Below, in pieces: positions 1 through 5,640 of a DNA stretch of 5,829 nt. Numbering within the stretch: position 1 is the first letter of the stretch; each line of letters begins with the position of its first letter. The DNA is from Candidatus Pacearchaeota archaeon (GTDB lineage Archaea > Nanobdellota > Nanobdellia > Pacearchaeales > GW2011-AR1). Both the position numbers and the translations under genes were made by a program. The notes under the pieces were generated by a model that saw only the letters and a list, made by a program, of their open reading frames with translations, was not told the origin of the DNA and did not search any database. The stretch is taken from the NCBI GenBank assembly GCA_003694055.1, contig RFLC01000269.1, positions 1-5,829 of the forward strand, given 5' to 3'.

Positions 1-11
1 TCTAAACCATT

Positions 12-2180
12 TTAAGCAGAGAGCGCGCCGATTGCAACTGATGCAAGGATAGTGAGAGCGATTATAGCAGTTAGCGAAGTAAAGAAGTAGAGCAGCACTC
101 CCCGGCGTAAGTTCACAGCTAAATTGTGCTTCTCGCTAACAACATCTCTCCCAGTGTCAACTGTTGAAAGAGCATGATTAAGAATCATGATAATCTCAAT
201 TATGTAAACTCCGATAGCGATTTGAATGAAATACGGCGGGACCATTCTGGTTACATCAAAAAGTTGCACTATATTCTGAAAAGTTCCGAGTTGAGTTGCC
301 GCGGCGGCTGTGTTCCCTGCGTTTTTCTGCAAGAGCTGCAACTGGTTCAAAATCAAAGTAATCATTGTTGCAAGCCCGACGACAATTCCAGAAAGCAAGG
401 GTGCGAGAAAAGTCATGTTTGACTTCATGTCAGAAACAATCTCAGCAAGAAGGTCCTTCAAACGCTGATTTATCTTCTCAATGTTTTTCACATACCCGGA
501 GATAGCAATGAGCGAGCGAGCTGCGATTGACAATCCTTTCCGAACAGACTCAACAAGAATCCTCATTGAAGTAGCAATCAACGTTGAAGGGTAGTAAATT
601 ATCGCTCCTCGATTTTTATCAAATATTGCTTCCTCAAGATTCATGCCAAGCTGCTGTATGTTCTGCGCAACTTGCGCAAAAAATCTCGAGGTTTTCTGCC
701 CTTGCGTGCTTTGCGCAACCCTCCCAAAAGCAATCTCTGCAGGCAAACCATCCCCTATCCTGTTCCCAAGTTGAAAGAGTGAACTCCCAAACTCCTTCTC
801 AAGTTGTTTCGTTTCCTCTCTTGACTTGATGATGTTCTTAGTTTTGATAGAATATGCTGTCGAGATAAAAAGCCCTAGACCGAGAATGACGAACAAACTA
901 AGCAAGGTCGCGCCGACTCCAAACGGACCAACTGTCTTTCCGTCGACATTTTTGAAGTCAAAGATTTTTTGATTAGTCAGGATTGGCAAGCCAATTTGTC
1001 CGTAGGTATAATCGCTCGCCACATTCAACGCATCTTGGATTGTAGTTGACTGCAGGATAAACGGCAAAAATCCTAGGATTAGGAATGGTATCAGAAGTAT
1101 GAACGCAATAACCCACGGCCCGCTAGACTTGAACTCGTTGTAGTATGGGTTGTTCTCCAAGTTCGATATCTCGCCATAACCTCCCGGCCGTTTCATCAAT
1201 ATCTCGCTAACAAGATAAAACACAAACCCTGGAATGAGGACATTGAAGATGAACATAACATGATACCACTGAATCACGCCAGCGAGCAGAGTTGAAGCTA
1301 GCGGCAGGAGAGCCAGTCCAAGAGTAGGCAGGATAATTCCGAGCATGTACATGTTCGTCATCGGACTGCGCACTTCGCGAGAATACTTTAGCATTTTCTC
1401 ATAAACTCCGTCGAGAATTGTCTCAAGAGCTTTCTCAAGTATCTCAATTCTCCTAGCTTCAGAAGGTTCAAACAAAGACGACTCTATCAAGTGGAATGCC
1501 TCAACAAACTCCGGAGCATACTCTGACCATGTCTCAAGGTAGTGTTCGAGAGACTGCTTTATCGTCGGATATTTTCCTATCTCCACATCGTACAAAATCT
1601 TTTTGAAGTCAAGGGCGAGAGGGCCTTCTAGGTTTTGCGCGGTGAACTGAATTGCGCGCTCGAGGTTCGAAGTGTGCTTCATGTAAATAACAGTGTAAAG
1701 AATCGCTGGCACCATTTCTGCAGATGCTTGCAGGCGCCAGATGTTCGCAAGGCGCTGCGGCATCGTGTAAGTGTAGTAAAAAGCAAACATGCTCACTACG
1801 AGCGAAACAAAAATGAAAAACGCCGAAATCTCTCCTGTTATGAGATAGTGAGCAACAATAAGCAGGATAGAAAGAAAGAAGCTTCCGAGAAGCGCGAGTA
1901 TTGCCAAAGTCGCTGCCTGACTTGGCGTCACCTCAAGATGCGCAATGTCAAGATATTTCTGAATCTTCACCCTGTCTTTTTCTGCGATTTTGACATTAAT
2001 CAGGTTGCCAATAGTGTGAGCCCAACGCTCGTACCTTCCAAGCTCAGGAAGCATCTCAGATTTGAACCTAAGATACTCGCTAGAATAGCCAGACTCACTC
2101 TCAAAATTAGTCAGTTGCGACTCTAACTGCTGCTCGTACTTTGAAAGAAGAGCCGAAACATCGCTATCTGGAGAGTTCAT
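12..2180 (-). CDS. Archaeal type II secretion F-domain membrane platform protein (FlaJ/ArlJ/TadC-like)
   Basis: Probable inner-membrane platform of an archaeal type IV filament or secretion machine, the partner on which a FlaI/TadA-type ATPase acts. The 722-residue protein has a soluble N-terminal segment (about 1-88) and about nine hydrophobic segments (near 90-111, 117-138, 275-300, 307-326, 354-377, 421-443, 590-613, 646-668, 694-719). Two T2SSF-like helical units are visible: about 152-293 (AEMVPAILYTV, later REVRSPMTNMYML) and about 464-612 (EFGSSLFQLGNRIGDGLPAE, later DMKSNMTFLAPLLSGIV). Double F units with a membrane block between them fit the archaeal FlaJ class; the length is at the long end for that class. 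The start is ATG at 2180, preceded by GAGGTG with 3 nt spacing. A GTG at 2186 in the same frame overlaps that ribosome site and is less likely. The gene has its own TATA box and is 777 nt from gene C. No ATPase gene lies immediately upstream. F-family membership is fairly sure; the specific machine (archaellum, adhesion pilus or other) cannot be told. Confidence 0.88.
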   Translation of the reverse strand: MNSPDSDVSALLSKYEQQLESQLTNFESESGYSSEYLRFKSEMLPELGRYERWAHTIGNLINVKIAEKDRVKIQKYLDIAHLEVTPSQAATLAILALLGSFFLSILLIVAHYLITGEISAFFIFVSLVVSMFAFYYTYTMPQRLANIWRLQASAEMVPAILYTVIYMKHTSNLERAIQFTAQNLEGPLALDFKKILYDVEIGKYPTIKQSLEHYLETWSEYAPEFVEAFHLIESSLFEPSEARRIEILEKALETILDGVYEKMLKYSREVRSPMTNMYMLGIILPTLGLALLPLASTLLAGVIQWYHVMFIFNVLIPGFVFYLVSEILMKRPGGYGEISNLENNPYYNEFKSSGPWVIAFILLIPFLILGFLPFILQSTTIQDALNVASDYTYGQIGLPILTNQKIFDFKNVDGKTVGPFGVGATLLSLFVILGLGLFISTAYSIKTKNIIKSREETKQLEKEFGSSLFQLGNRIGDGLPAEIAFGRVAQSTQGQKTSRFFAQVAQNIQQLGMNLEEAIFDKNRGAIIYYPSTLIATSMRILVESVRKGLSIAARSLIAISGYVKNIEKINQRLKDLLAEIVSDMKSNMTFLAPLLSGIVVGLATMITLILNQLQLLQKNAGNTAAAATQLGTFQNIVQLFDVTRMVPPYFIQIAIGVYIIEIIMILNHALSTVDTGRDVVSEKHNLAVNLRRGVLLYFFTSLTAIIALTILASVAIGALSA

Positions 2181-2183
2181 GCA

Positions 2184-2226
2184 CACCTCAAGATTTTATA
2201 GTCATCATGAGTTATAAATTGTTTGG
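2184..2226 (-). promoter_or_regulatory. Promoter and ribosome site of the F-domain gene
   Basis: Reading the minus strand, CCAAACAA followed by TTTATAAC (2211-2218) resembles an archaeal BRE plus TATA box. A start site about 26 nt downstream of the TATA centre would fall near 2189, giving a leader of only about 8-10 nt that just contains the GAGGTG ribosome site (2184-2189) ahead of the ATG at 2180. This suggests gene D is transcribed independently of the operon to its right. The start-site position is inferred from usual archaeal spacing. Confidence 0.5.
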
Positions 2227-2387
2227 TTGCGCGACACTTGCTCGCTCGCCTGCTTAGAGCGCGTGATTCAAGATAGTGCTTAAGGTGCATTGCTTCTAGT
2301 GGTCTGCCGCTCGCAACAAACCTTGCTCTGCTCTCACAACCAAGTTTCGCGATCTCCGCAAAAGAGCCGGAAGTTGCGTTTCGGCAA

Positions 2388-2822
2388 AGCGCGCGCAGTC
2401 TTTATCTCCGACGAGAACTCTGCGCGTCCAGGTCATTGCAAGCGCGCGCATTGCCACGCCTTCATTAAGAACTCAAAAAGCGCAAGCTAGAAGAAGGCTA
2501 AGGTGTATATACATGTGTATATACTAAAACTCTCGGTTTGCAAACACAGAGCGCTCGTTGGTGAGCGCACCCCTTTTCCACCACTAACTCCGCGCGCTTA
2601 TGCGCCGACCAAGTGGGCGCGCTCCATAAGATAGAAGCCAGTCACCAAGCCAGCGCGCGCTAGTTGAGCAAAGCAACTTGATCGAGATTCCAAATCAAGA
2701 GAGCGCTAACCCGCTGCTTTTGCGCTTTGCCGACAGCAAAAGAATTCTATTGCAACAAGCCAACGCGTTCGCGCGAAACTTTCCCTAGTTCTGCCGTCGG
2801 AAAATCAATAAAAGCGCGCGCA
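2388..2822. repeat. Dispersed AGCGCGCGC words, four exact copies
   Basis: AGCGCGCGC occurs at 2388-2396, 2441-2449, 2652-2660 and 2813-2821. Three of these continue as AGCGCGCGCA; the one at 2652 continues with T to make the perfect palindrome AGCGCGCGCT. Related inverse words CGCGCGCTT occur at 2591-2599 and 2835-2843. The spacing is irregular, so this is not a CRISPR or tandem array. The function is unknown. Confidence 0.55.
2505..2524. repeat. Perfect inverted repeat with 9-nt arms
   Basis: GTATATACA and TGTATATAC form a perfect 9-bp dyad around a central TG. The arms are AT-rich inside an otherwise GC-patterned intergenic region, which suits a binding site for a dimeric regulator, or overlapping TATA-like elements on both strands. 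No gene starts at a promoter-like distance on either side, so any regulatory role is unproven. Confidence 0.5.
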
Positions 2823-2843
2823 AGTGTCTGGGCTCGCGCGCTT
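2801..2843 (-). terminator. Stem-loop plus T-tract, probable terminator of the A-B-C operon
   Basis: On the minus strand, AAGCGCGCG (2835-2843) pairs perfectly over 9 bp with CGCGCGCTT (2812-2820) around a 14-nt loop. It is followed at once by TTATTGATTTT, giving a T-rich tail (2801-2811). It lies about 120 nt downstream of the stop codon of gene C in the direction of transcription. The plus strand lacks a T-tract after the stem, so the signal is directional. Archaeal termination depends mainly on T-runs, so the stem may instead protect the mRNA 3' end. Confidence 0.5.
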
Positions 2844-2963
2844 GCCAGCCCTCAACTCCGATCGTTATTCTTGCTGCGTGAATTTAAATCCCTCTATTTT
2901 TAACTCGGCACAAGCAAAGCTCGCTCCAAAAGAATATCTAATTGCCAAGCTAAAACGCGTTAG

Positions 2964-3953
2964 TTAGGTTGCTGCACCTACCACTGAGCCAAACACAATG
3001 TTTCCTGTGCAACTCCCCGCCACTCCTAGCGGAACGTAGATTCTCCAGTAACTTGCATTTGTGTCGTCGATGTACGGCGCAGTGTCATTCCTTCTGTAAT
3101 CCAAGTTGAACTCATTTATCACGCTCGATGAAGTTAGGTTCCTGTAAAGCGATTCAAACTGCGCAAGCGTCAAACTTCCAGGATTAGAAGCAGTGACATT
3201 GTACTTCTCATACTCAATTGAAATGTTTTTAACTGCTCCGAGTGTGCAGTTCATCGCATTCCCATCGCCAGGCGTGACTGCATATCCTGACAAGCTTAGG
3301 TTGAACATTGTGTTGCCGAAGTTTGTCACGTTAGCCAGCTGCTCGTCGCTTACTGCAGTTGCGTTGACTGTTCCGTAATCAATTGAGTCAGGCAATCCAA
3401 GTGCAAGCAGCACGCTGACTGAGATTGTATCGCTTCCAGTGTCATTCAAGCTCGAGTTGTCAATCACCGTGACTGTTGCGTTCCAGGTGGCATTGTTAGC
3501 GTAATACCACACCTCAAAAGTGCAGGTCGCGTTAATTTCGTAAATGTCGCCGTAAGTTGTGTCAATTGTGCAGCTGTTATTAGTGTAATGGTTGTTGTTG
3601 TCATCCGCAGCGCCGAAGGACGAGCTGGCCATATCAAAGAACTCTGCTGTCACATTAATGATGTCGTTCTCCCCGTTAAAGTCGCGAGCTATCACATAAA
3701 CTGTTACTGTTTTTGTGGCATTTGGAACCAAATCAACGCTTGTCGCGTCGTTATCAATTGTCACGTTCAACACCTCTGGAAAAACATTCCCAACCTGCAA
3801 GAGCGTAGTGACCGTCACATTTGAGGAATTCACAACTGCCTCAGCGAAATTGAAATTAGGCACAACGAGCGCAGAGAAGACAAGGGCAAGCAGAGCTAGC
3901 TCTAGCAAAACAAGTATTACAATTCCTCTTTGGGCCCTTCGTCCATCGTTCAT
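2964..3953 (-). CDS. Exported or membrane-anchored, sequon-rich surface protein (gene C of the operon)
   Basis: Not assigned to a named family. The 329-residue protein begins MNDGRRAQRG, then a hydrophobic stretch (about 11-31), then a polar, beta-rich exterior. Two readings of the N terminus are possible. RG followed by IV matches the loose archaeal prepilin (class III) pattern, though no glutamate is at +5. The AEA near residue 39 would also suit signal peptidase I. The exterior seems to have two beta-sandwich-like parts (about 55-180 and 186-329), with cysteines at 128, 144, 236 and 315 that could form disulfides. I count about 20 NxS/T sequons, implying heavy N-glycosylation if exported. 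The end (WRIYVPLGVAGSCTG) resembles the closing strand of secreted DPANN proteins as I remember them. It starts at ATG 3953, 11 nt after the stop of gene B, with only a weak ribosome site (AGTGAT), so it is probably co-transcribed with and coupled to B. Confidence 0.8.
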   Translation of the reverse strand: MNDGRRAQRGIVILVLLELALLALVFSALVVPNFNFAEAVVNSSNVTVTTLLQVGNVFPEVLNVTIDNDATSVDLVPNATKTVTVYVIARDFNGENDIINVTAEFFDMASSSFGAADDNNNHYTNNSCTIDTTYGDIYEINATCTFEVWYYANNATWNATVTVIDNSSLNDTGSDTISVSVLLALGLPDSIDYGTVNATAVSDEQLANVTNFGNTMFNLSLSGYAVTPGDGNAMNCTLGAVKNISIEYEKYNVTASNPGSLTLAQFESLYRNLTSSSVINEFNLDYRRNDTAPYIDDTNASYWRIYVPLGVAGSCTGNIVFGSVVGAAT

Positions 3954-3964
3954 TTTTTATCACT

Positions 3965-4687
3965 TTAGCTTAGCTCAACGTACAGGTAGTACGCTGTCGC
4001 GCCGTCGAAACCCGGCGTGCCAACCTCAGGGACAATCATCTGGAAATCATAAGTTTGTCCGTCGAAGCCAGTCACATCGTTTTCCATAATTGTTGCGTAA
4101 ATCACATTTCCGCCTTTTGCCTCATACAACGCAACTTCCTCAAAGCTCGTATCCTGACTCGCTGAGTTAACATAAGTGTTGAGCGTTGGGCAGCTGTTTT
4201 GCGAGATGTTGATGCTTCCAACGAAAAATTCTTGATGGGTCGTGTCAGAGAAGGTTGCGGTGATGTTGTCATCAGGGTTTGTGTGGCCCATGTTGTTGTT
4301 CTCTGTTTCAAGGTTTGCTGTGGTCGCGCATGTTATGTTTGTCCAGTCTATCGTTGAGCTGTTGCGGGTGGCGTAAATCTCACCGCTCGTGACTGTTGTG
4401 CTCCAGTCGTAGATTGTAGAGCCGCTTGCATCGTCAAGCGTGAACTTTCCAGTCACATTACCCACAAAAGCCTTCCAACGAGGGTTTTGCACTGTAGCAG
4501 AGATGTTGATTGTTGAGATGTACCCTCCAGAGATGTTCAATATCGCTCCCGTGCCAGCGGACTTTGTCTCATTGCTAATCACGCTAATGGTTGGCGTGCT
4601 CGGCGTTGCTCTCGCCTCACTCCACAGAAGAATAAAAAGCAAAAGAGTGAAGGAAAGGATAAGCACACCTCTTCCTGCCCAGTTCAA
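3965..4687 (-). CDS. Secreted protein, paralogue of gene A; true N terminus probably lies upstream across a frame break (gene B)
   Basis: The uninterrupted frame gives 240 residues from a TTG codon at 4687, a poor start with no well-placed ribosome site. A far better start, ATG at 4743 with GAGGT 5 nt upstream, is out of frame by one base because of a ten-A run at 4717-4726. One more A would give 259 residues with a lysine/arginine-rich leader. In TTG-based numbering, a hydrophobic core (8-22) is followed by SEARA, a good signal peptidase I site; GRG before VLIL could instead be read as a prepilin site. The mature part shares with gene A the WxxxxGNVxG block (71-80), SGEIYA, WTN then cysteine 120, cysteine 166, and FEEVxLYE through GFDGQTYDFQMIVPE to VEL at the C terminus. 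Eight N-glycosylation sequons are present. Function unknown; probably a glycosylated surface or exported protein, expressed with A and C. Confidence 0.78.
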   Translation of the reverse strand: MNWAGRGVLILSFTLLLFILLWSEARATPSTPTISVISNETKSAGTGAILNISGGYISTINISATVQNPRWKAFVGNVTGKFTLDDASGSTIYDWSTTVTSGEIYATRNSSTIDWTNITCATTANLETENNNMGHTNPDDNITATFSDTTHQEFFVGSINISQNSCPTLNTYVNSASQDTSFEEVALYEAKGGNVIYATIMENDVTGFDGQTYDFQMIVPEVGTPGFDGATAYYLYVELS

Positions 4688-4753
4688 ACCGCGCTCTATC
4701 CTCTCCCTACCCTTTCTTTTTTTTTTGAATCATCACCAAACATTTTTTACCTC
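4688..4753 (-). other. Probable real start of gene B, with ribosome site and A10 slippery run
   Basis: After the stop of gene A, the minus strand reads AGAGGTAAAAA then ATG (4741-4743), with the GAGGT ribosome site at 4749-4753. As sequenced, this ATG opens a 15-codon frame (MFGDDSKKKERVGRG, then TAG). An eleventh A in the run at 4717-4726, or a -1 ribosomal slip on it, would join MFGDDSKKKRKGRERIERG directly to the frame of gene B. The joined sequence would be a normal positively charged signal-peptide n-region. The start geometry matches that of gene C, 11 nt after the preceding stop. Confidence 0.65.
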
Positions 4754-4754
4754 T

Positions 4755-5570
4755 TTACTCTAGCTCCACGAAAAAGTAATATGTGGTCGTGGAAGTGTCT
4801 GTGGCGTGACCGTCCTCAGGCACAATCATCTCAAAGTCATAGTCATTCCCATCAAAGCCCAAAACGCTTGCCTCCTCAAGTATTGAGGTCCATATCACGC
4901 TGCTCGTGGTTGGCTCGTAAAGTATGACCTCCTGGAAGTTTGTGCTCACGCTCTGCCCAGTGCTATCATAAATCGCAGTTGCCAAGCACTCTCCAGCTGA
5001 AAATTGAAGGTTTGCAGTGTAAAAGAGGTCATGAGAGATTGTGAAGCCAAATGTTTCGTTCACACCATCAACATCATCTGAACGCATTCCAAAGCTTGAT
5101 TCTAACACAGACAAGTTAGTTCCGTGCAAGTTTGTGGCTCCAGGAGTTTCACCGCCTGCGAAAGTTCCGTCAGCTGTGAAGTTGAAGCATTGAACATTTG
5201 TCCAGGAGATTGTGGAATTTGTAGAAGCATAAACCTCACCTTGTGGGTTTGCCAGAGACCAGTTGTACATGACATTATCATTCGCATCTGCTAATTGAAT
5301 TGTACCGGAAACGTTACCGAAGTAACCCTGCCATGCCTGTGTGGGAGAGAAACCTGTGATGGTGAGTTCAGTCACGTTTCCGGCAAACGCCCCATCACTC
5401 GTGGGAGCATCAGCAGGCGCTCGCTCAGACCTAATCTCTGTCACGCTCGCACCGAACGGTTGAATAGCAGAAACAAAACTAGCCAAGCCTAATATAATAA
5501 TAGCAAACAATCCCGCGGCAAGCAACCTCCTTGCCTTTGCACTTCCTTGTTCAATATCTGTTAAGGGCAT
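4755..5570 (-). CDS. Secreted protein of unknown function, first gene of the operon (gene A)
   Basis: The 271-residue protein has a Sec-type signal peptide: KARR, then a hydrophobic core (about 16-32), then VSA before IQP, so cleavage is likely after residue 35. The mature part is predicted to be beta-rich. Blocks shared with gene B are WQGYFGNVSG (80-89), LADAN then MYNWS, GEVYAS, SWTN before cysteine 128, cysteine 195, and FQEVILYE followed by GFDGNDYDFEMIVPEDG up to the terminal FVELE. The two cysteines are conserved between the paralogues and may form a disulfide. Seven N-glycosylation sequons are visible. I chose ATG at 5570 because GAGGTG sits 4 nt upstream and the promoter predicts an mRNA start near 5597. 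A TTG at 5609 in the same frame would lie upstream of that start. I do not recognise a named domain. It is the operon leader, followed 11 nt later by the probable start of gene B. Confidence 0.82.
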   Translation of the reverse strand: MPLTDIEQGSAKARRLLAAGLFAIIILGLASFVSAIQPFGASVTEIRSERAPADAPTSDGAFAGNVTELTITGFSPTQAWQGYFGNVSGTIQLADANDNVMYNWSLANPQGEVYASTNSTISWTNVQCFNFTADGTFAGGETPGATNLHGTNLSVLESSFGMRSDDVDGVNETFGFTISHDLFYTANLQFSAGECLATAIYDSTGQSVSTNFQEVILYEPTTSSVIWTSILEEASVLGFDGNDYDFEMIVPEDGHATDTSTTTYYFFVELE

Positions 5571-5574
5571 GGCG

Positions 5575-5580
5575 CACCTC
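5575..5580 (-). promoter_or_regulatory. Ribosome-binding site of gene A
   Basis: GAGGTG on the minus strand ends 4 nt before the ATG at 5570. It fixes that ATG as the start, in preference to the in-frame TTG at 5609. The same GAGGTG element precedes gene D, so the genome appears to use this ribosome site regularly. Confidence 0.75.
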
Positions 5581-5619
5581 TTTTTCACCTCATTTGTTGA
5601 TTTATACAAGAATATAGAG

Positions 5620-5635
5620 TATTTAAATGTTTCGG
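5620..5635 (-). promoter_or_regulatory. Archaeal BRE/TATA promoter of the A-B-C operon
   Basis: The minus strand reads CCGAAACA directly followed by TTTAAATA (TATA box at 5620-5627, BRE at 5629-5635). This is close to the textbook archaeal promoter. Usual spacing puts the transcript start near 5597, giving a leader of about 27 nt that contains the GAGGTG ribosome site of gene A. There is no comparable promoter ahead of B or C, whose spacers are only 11 nt, so one transcript is expected for all three. Confidence 0.7.
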
Positions 5636-5640
5636 TTTGT

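Larger units (their letters stand above)
2187..2963. other. Long intergenic region rich in GCGCGC blocks and hairpins, no convincing gene
   Basis: This 777-nt stretch separates the two transcription units. Every open frame inside it is short, lacks a good ribosome site and resembles no family I know. It visibly differs from the flanking genes by repeated GC-alternating words: blocks at 2389-2396, 2442-2449, 2591-2597, 2617-2622, 2653-2660, 2814-2821 and 2835-2841. Smaller stems include GCGCTC/GAGCGC (2551-2568), AGTTG/CAACT (2662-2678), CTTGAT/ATCAAG (2677-2699), CTTTTGC/GCAAAAG (2717-2742) and the palindrome TTCGCGCGAA (2768-2777). I saw no tRNA T-arm, and none of the SRP or RNase P signatures I know. 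It could be an interspersed genomic repeat, a decayed gene or an unrecognised structured RNA. Confidence 0.6.

Noticed and set aside
1635..2126. Long plus-strand open frame antisense to the F-domain gene
   Set aside because: It lies wholly inside a well-supported gene on the other strand and its translation is basic and featureless, as expected of a shadow frame.
2296..2451. Minus-strand open frame of 51 codons in the intergenic island (begins MRALAMTW)
   Set aside because: It has no ribosome site or promoter, a codon make-up driven by the GCGCGC words, and no recognisable family. Chance or a decayed remnant is more likely.
2290..2490. Plus-strand open frame of 66 codons in the intergenic island
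   Set aside because: It has no ribosome site, signal or recognisable domain, and its composition follows the repeat words.
2498..2641. Minus-strand open frame of 48 codons with several cysteines
   Set aside because: It has no ATG, only internal GTG codons without a ribosome site, and it overlaps the inverted repeat at 2505-2524.
2640..2710. tRNA-like cluster of stems with a GATTCCAAATC segment
   Set aside because: The segment does not fit the T-arm consensus, and no matching acceptor or anticodon stem can be built around it.
2388..2822. CRISPR array suggested by repeated AGCGCGCGC
   Set aside because: The repeat unit is only 9-10 nt and the spacing is irregular (53, 211 and 161 nt), with no uniform spacers.
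2881..2890. AATTTAAATC as a TATA box for a small RNA downstream of gene C
   Set aside because: The flanking bases are a poor BRE on the minus strand, and no transcript-sized feature is evident on either strand.
5571..5609. Extended N terminus of gene A from TTG at 5609
   Set aside because: It would start upstream of the predicted transcript start and ignores the well-placed GAGGTG in front of the ATG at 5570.
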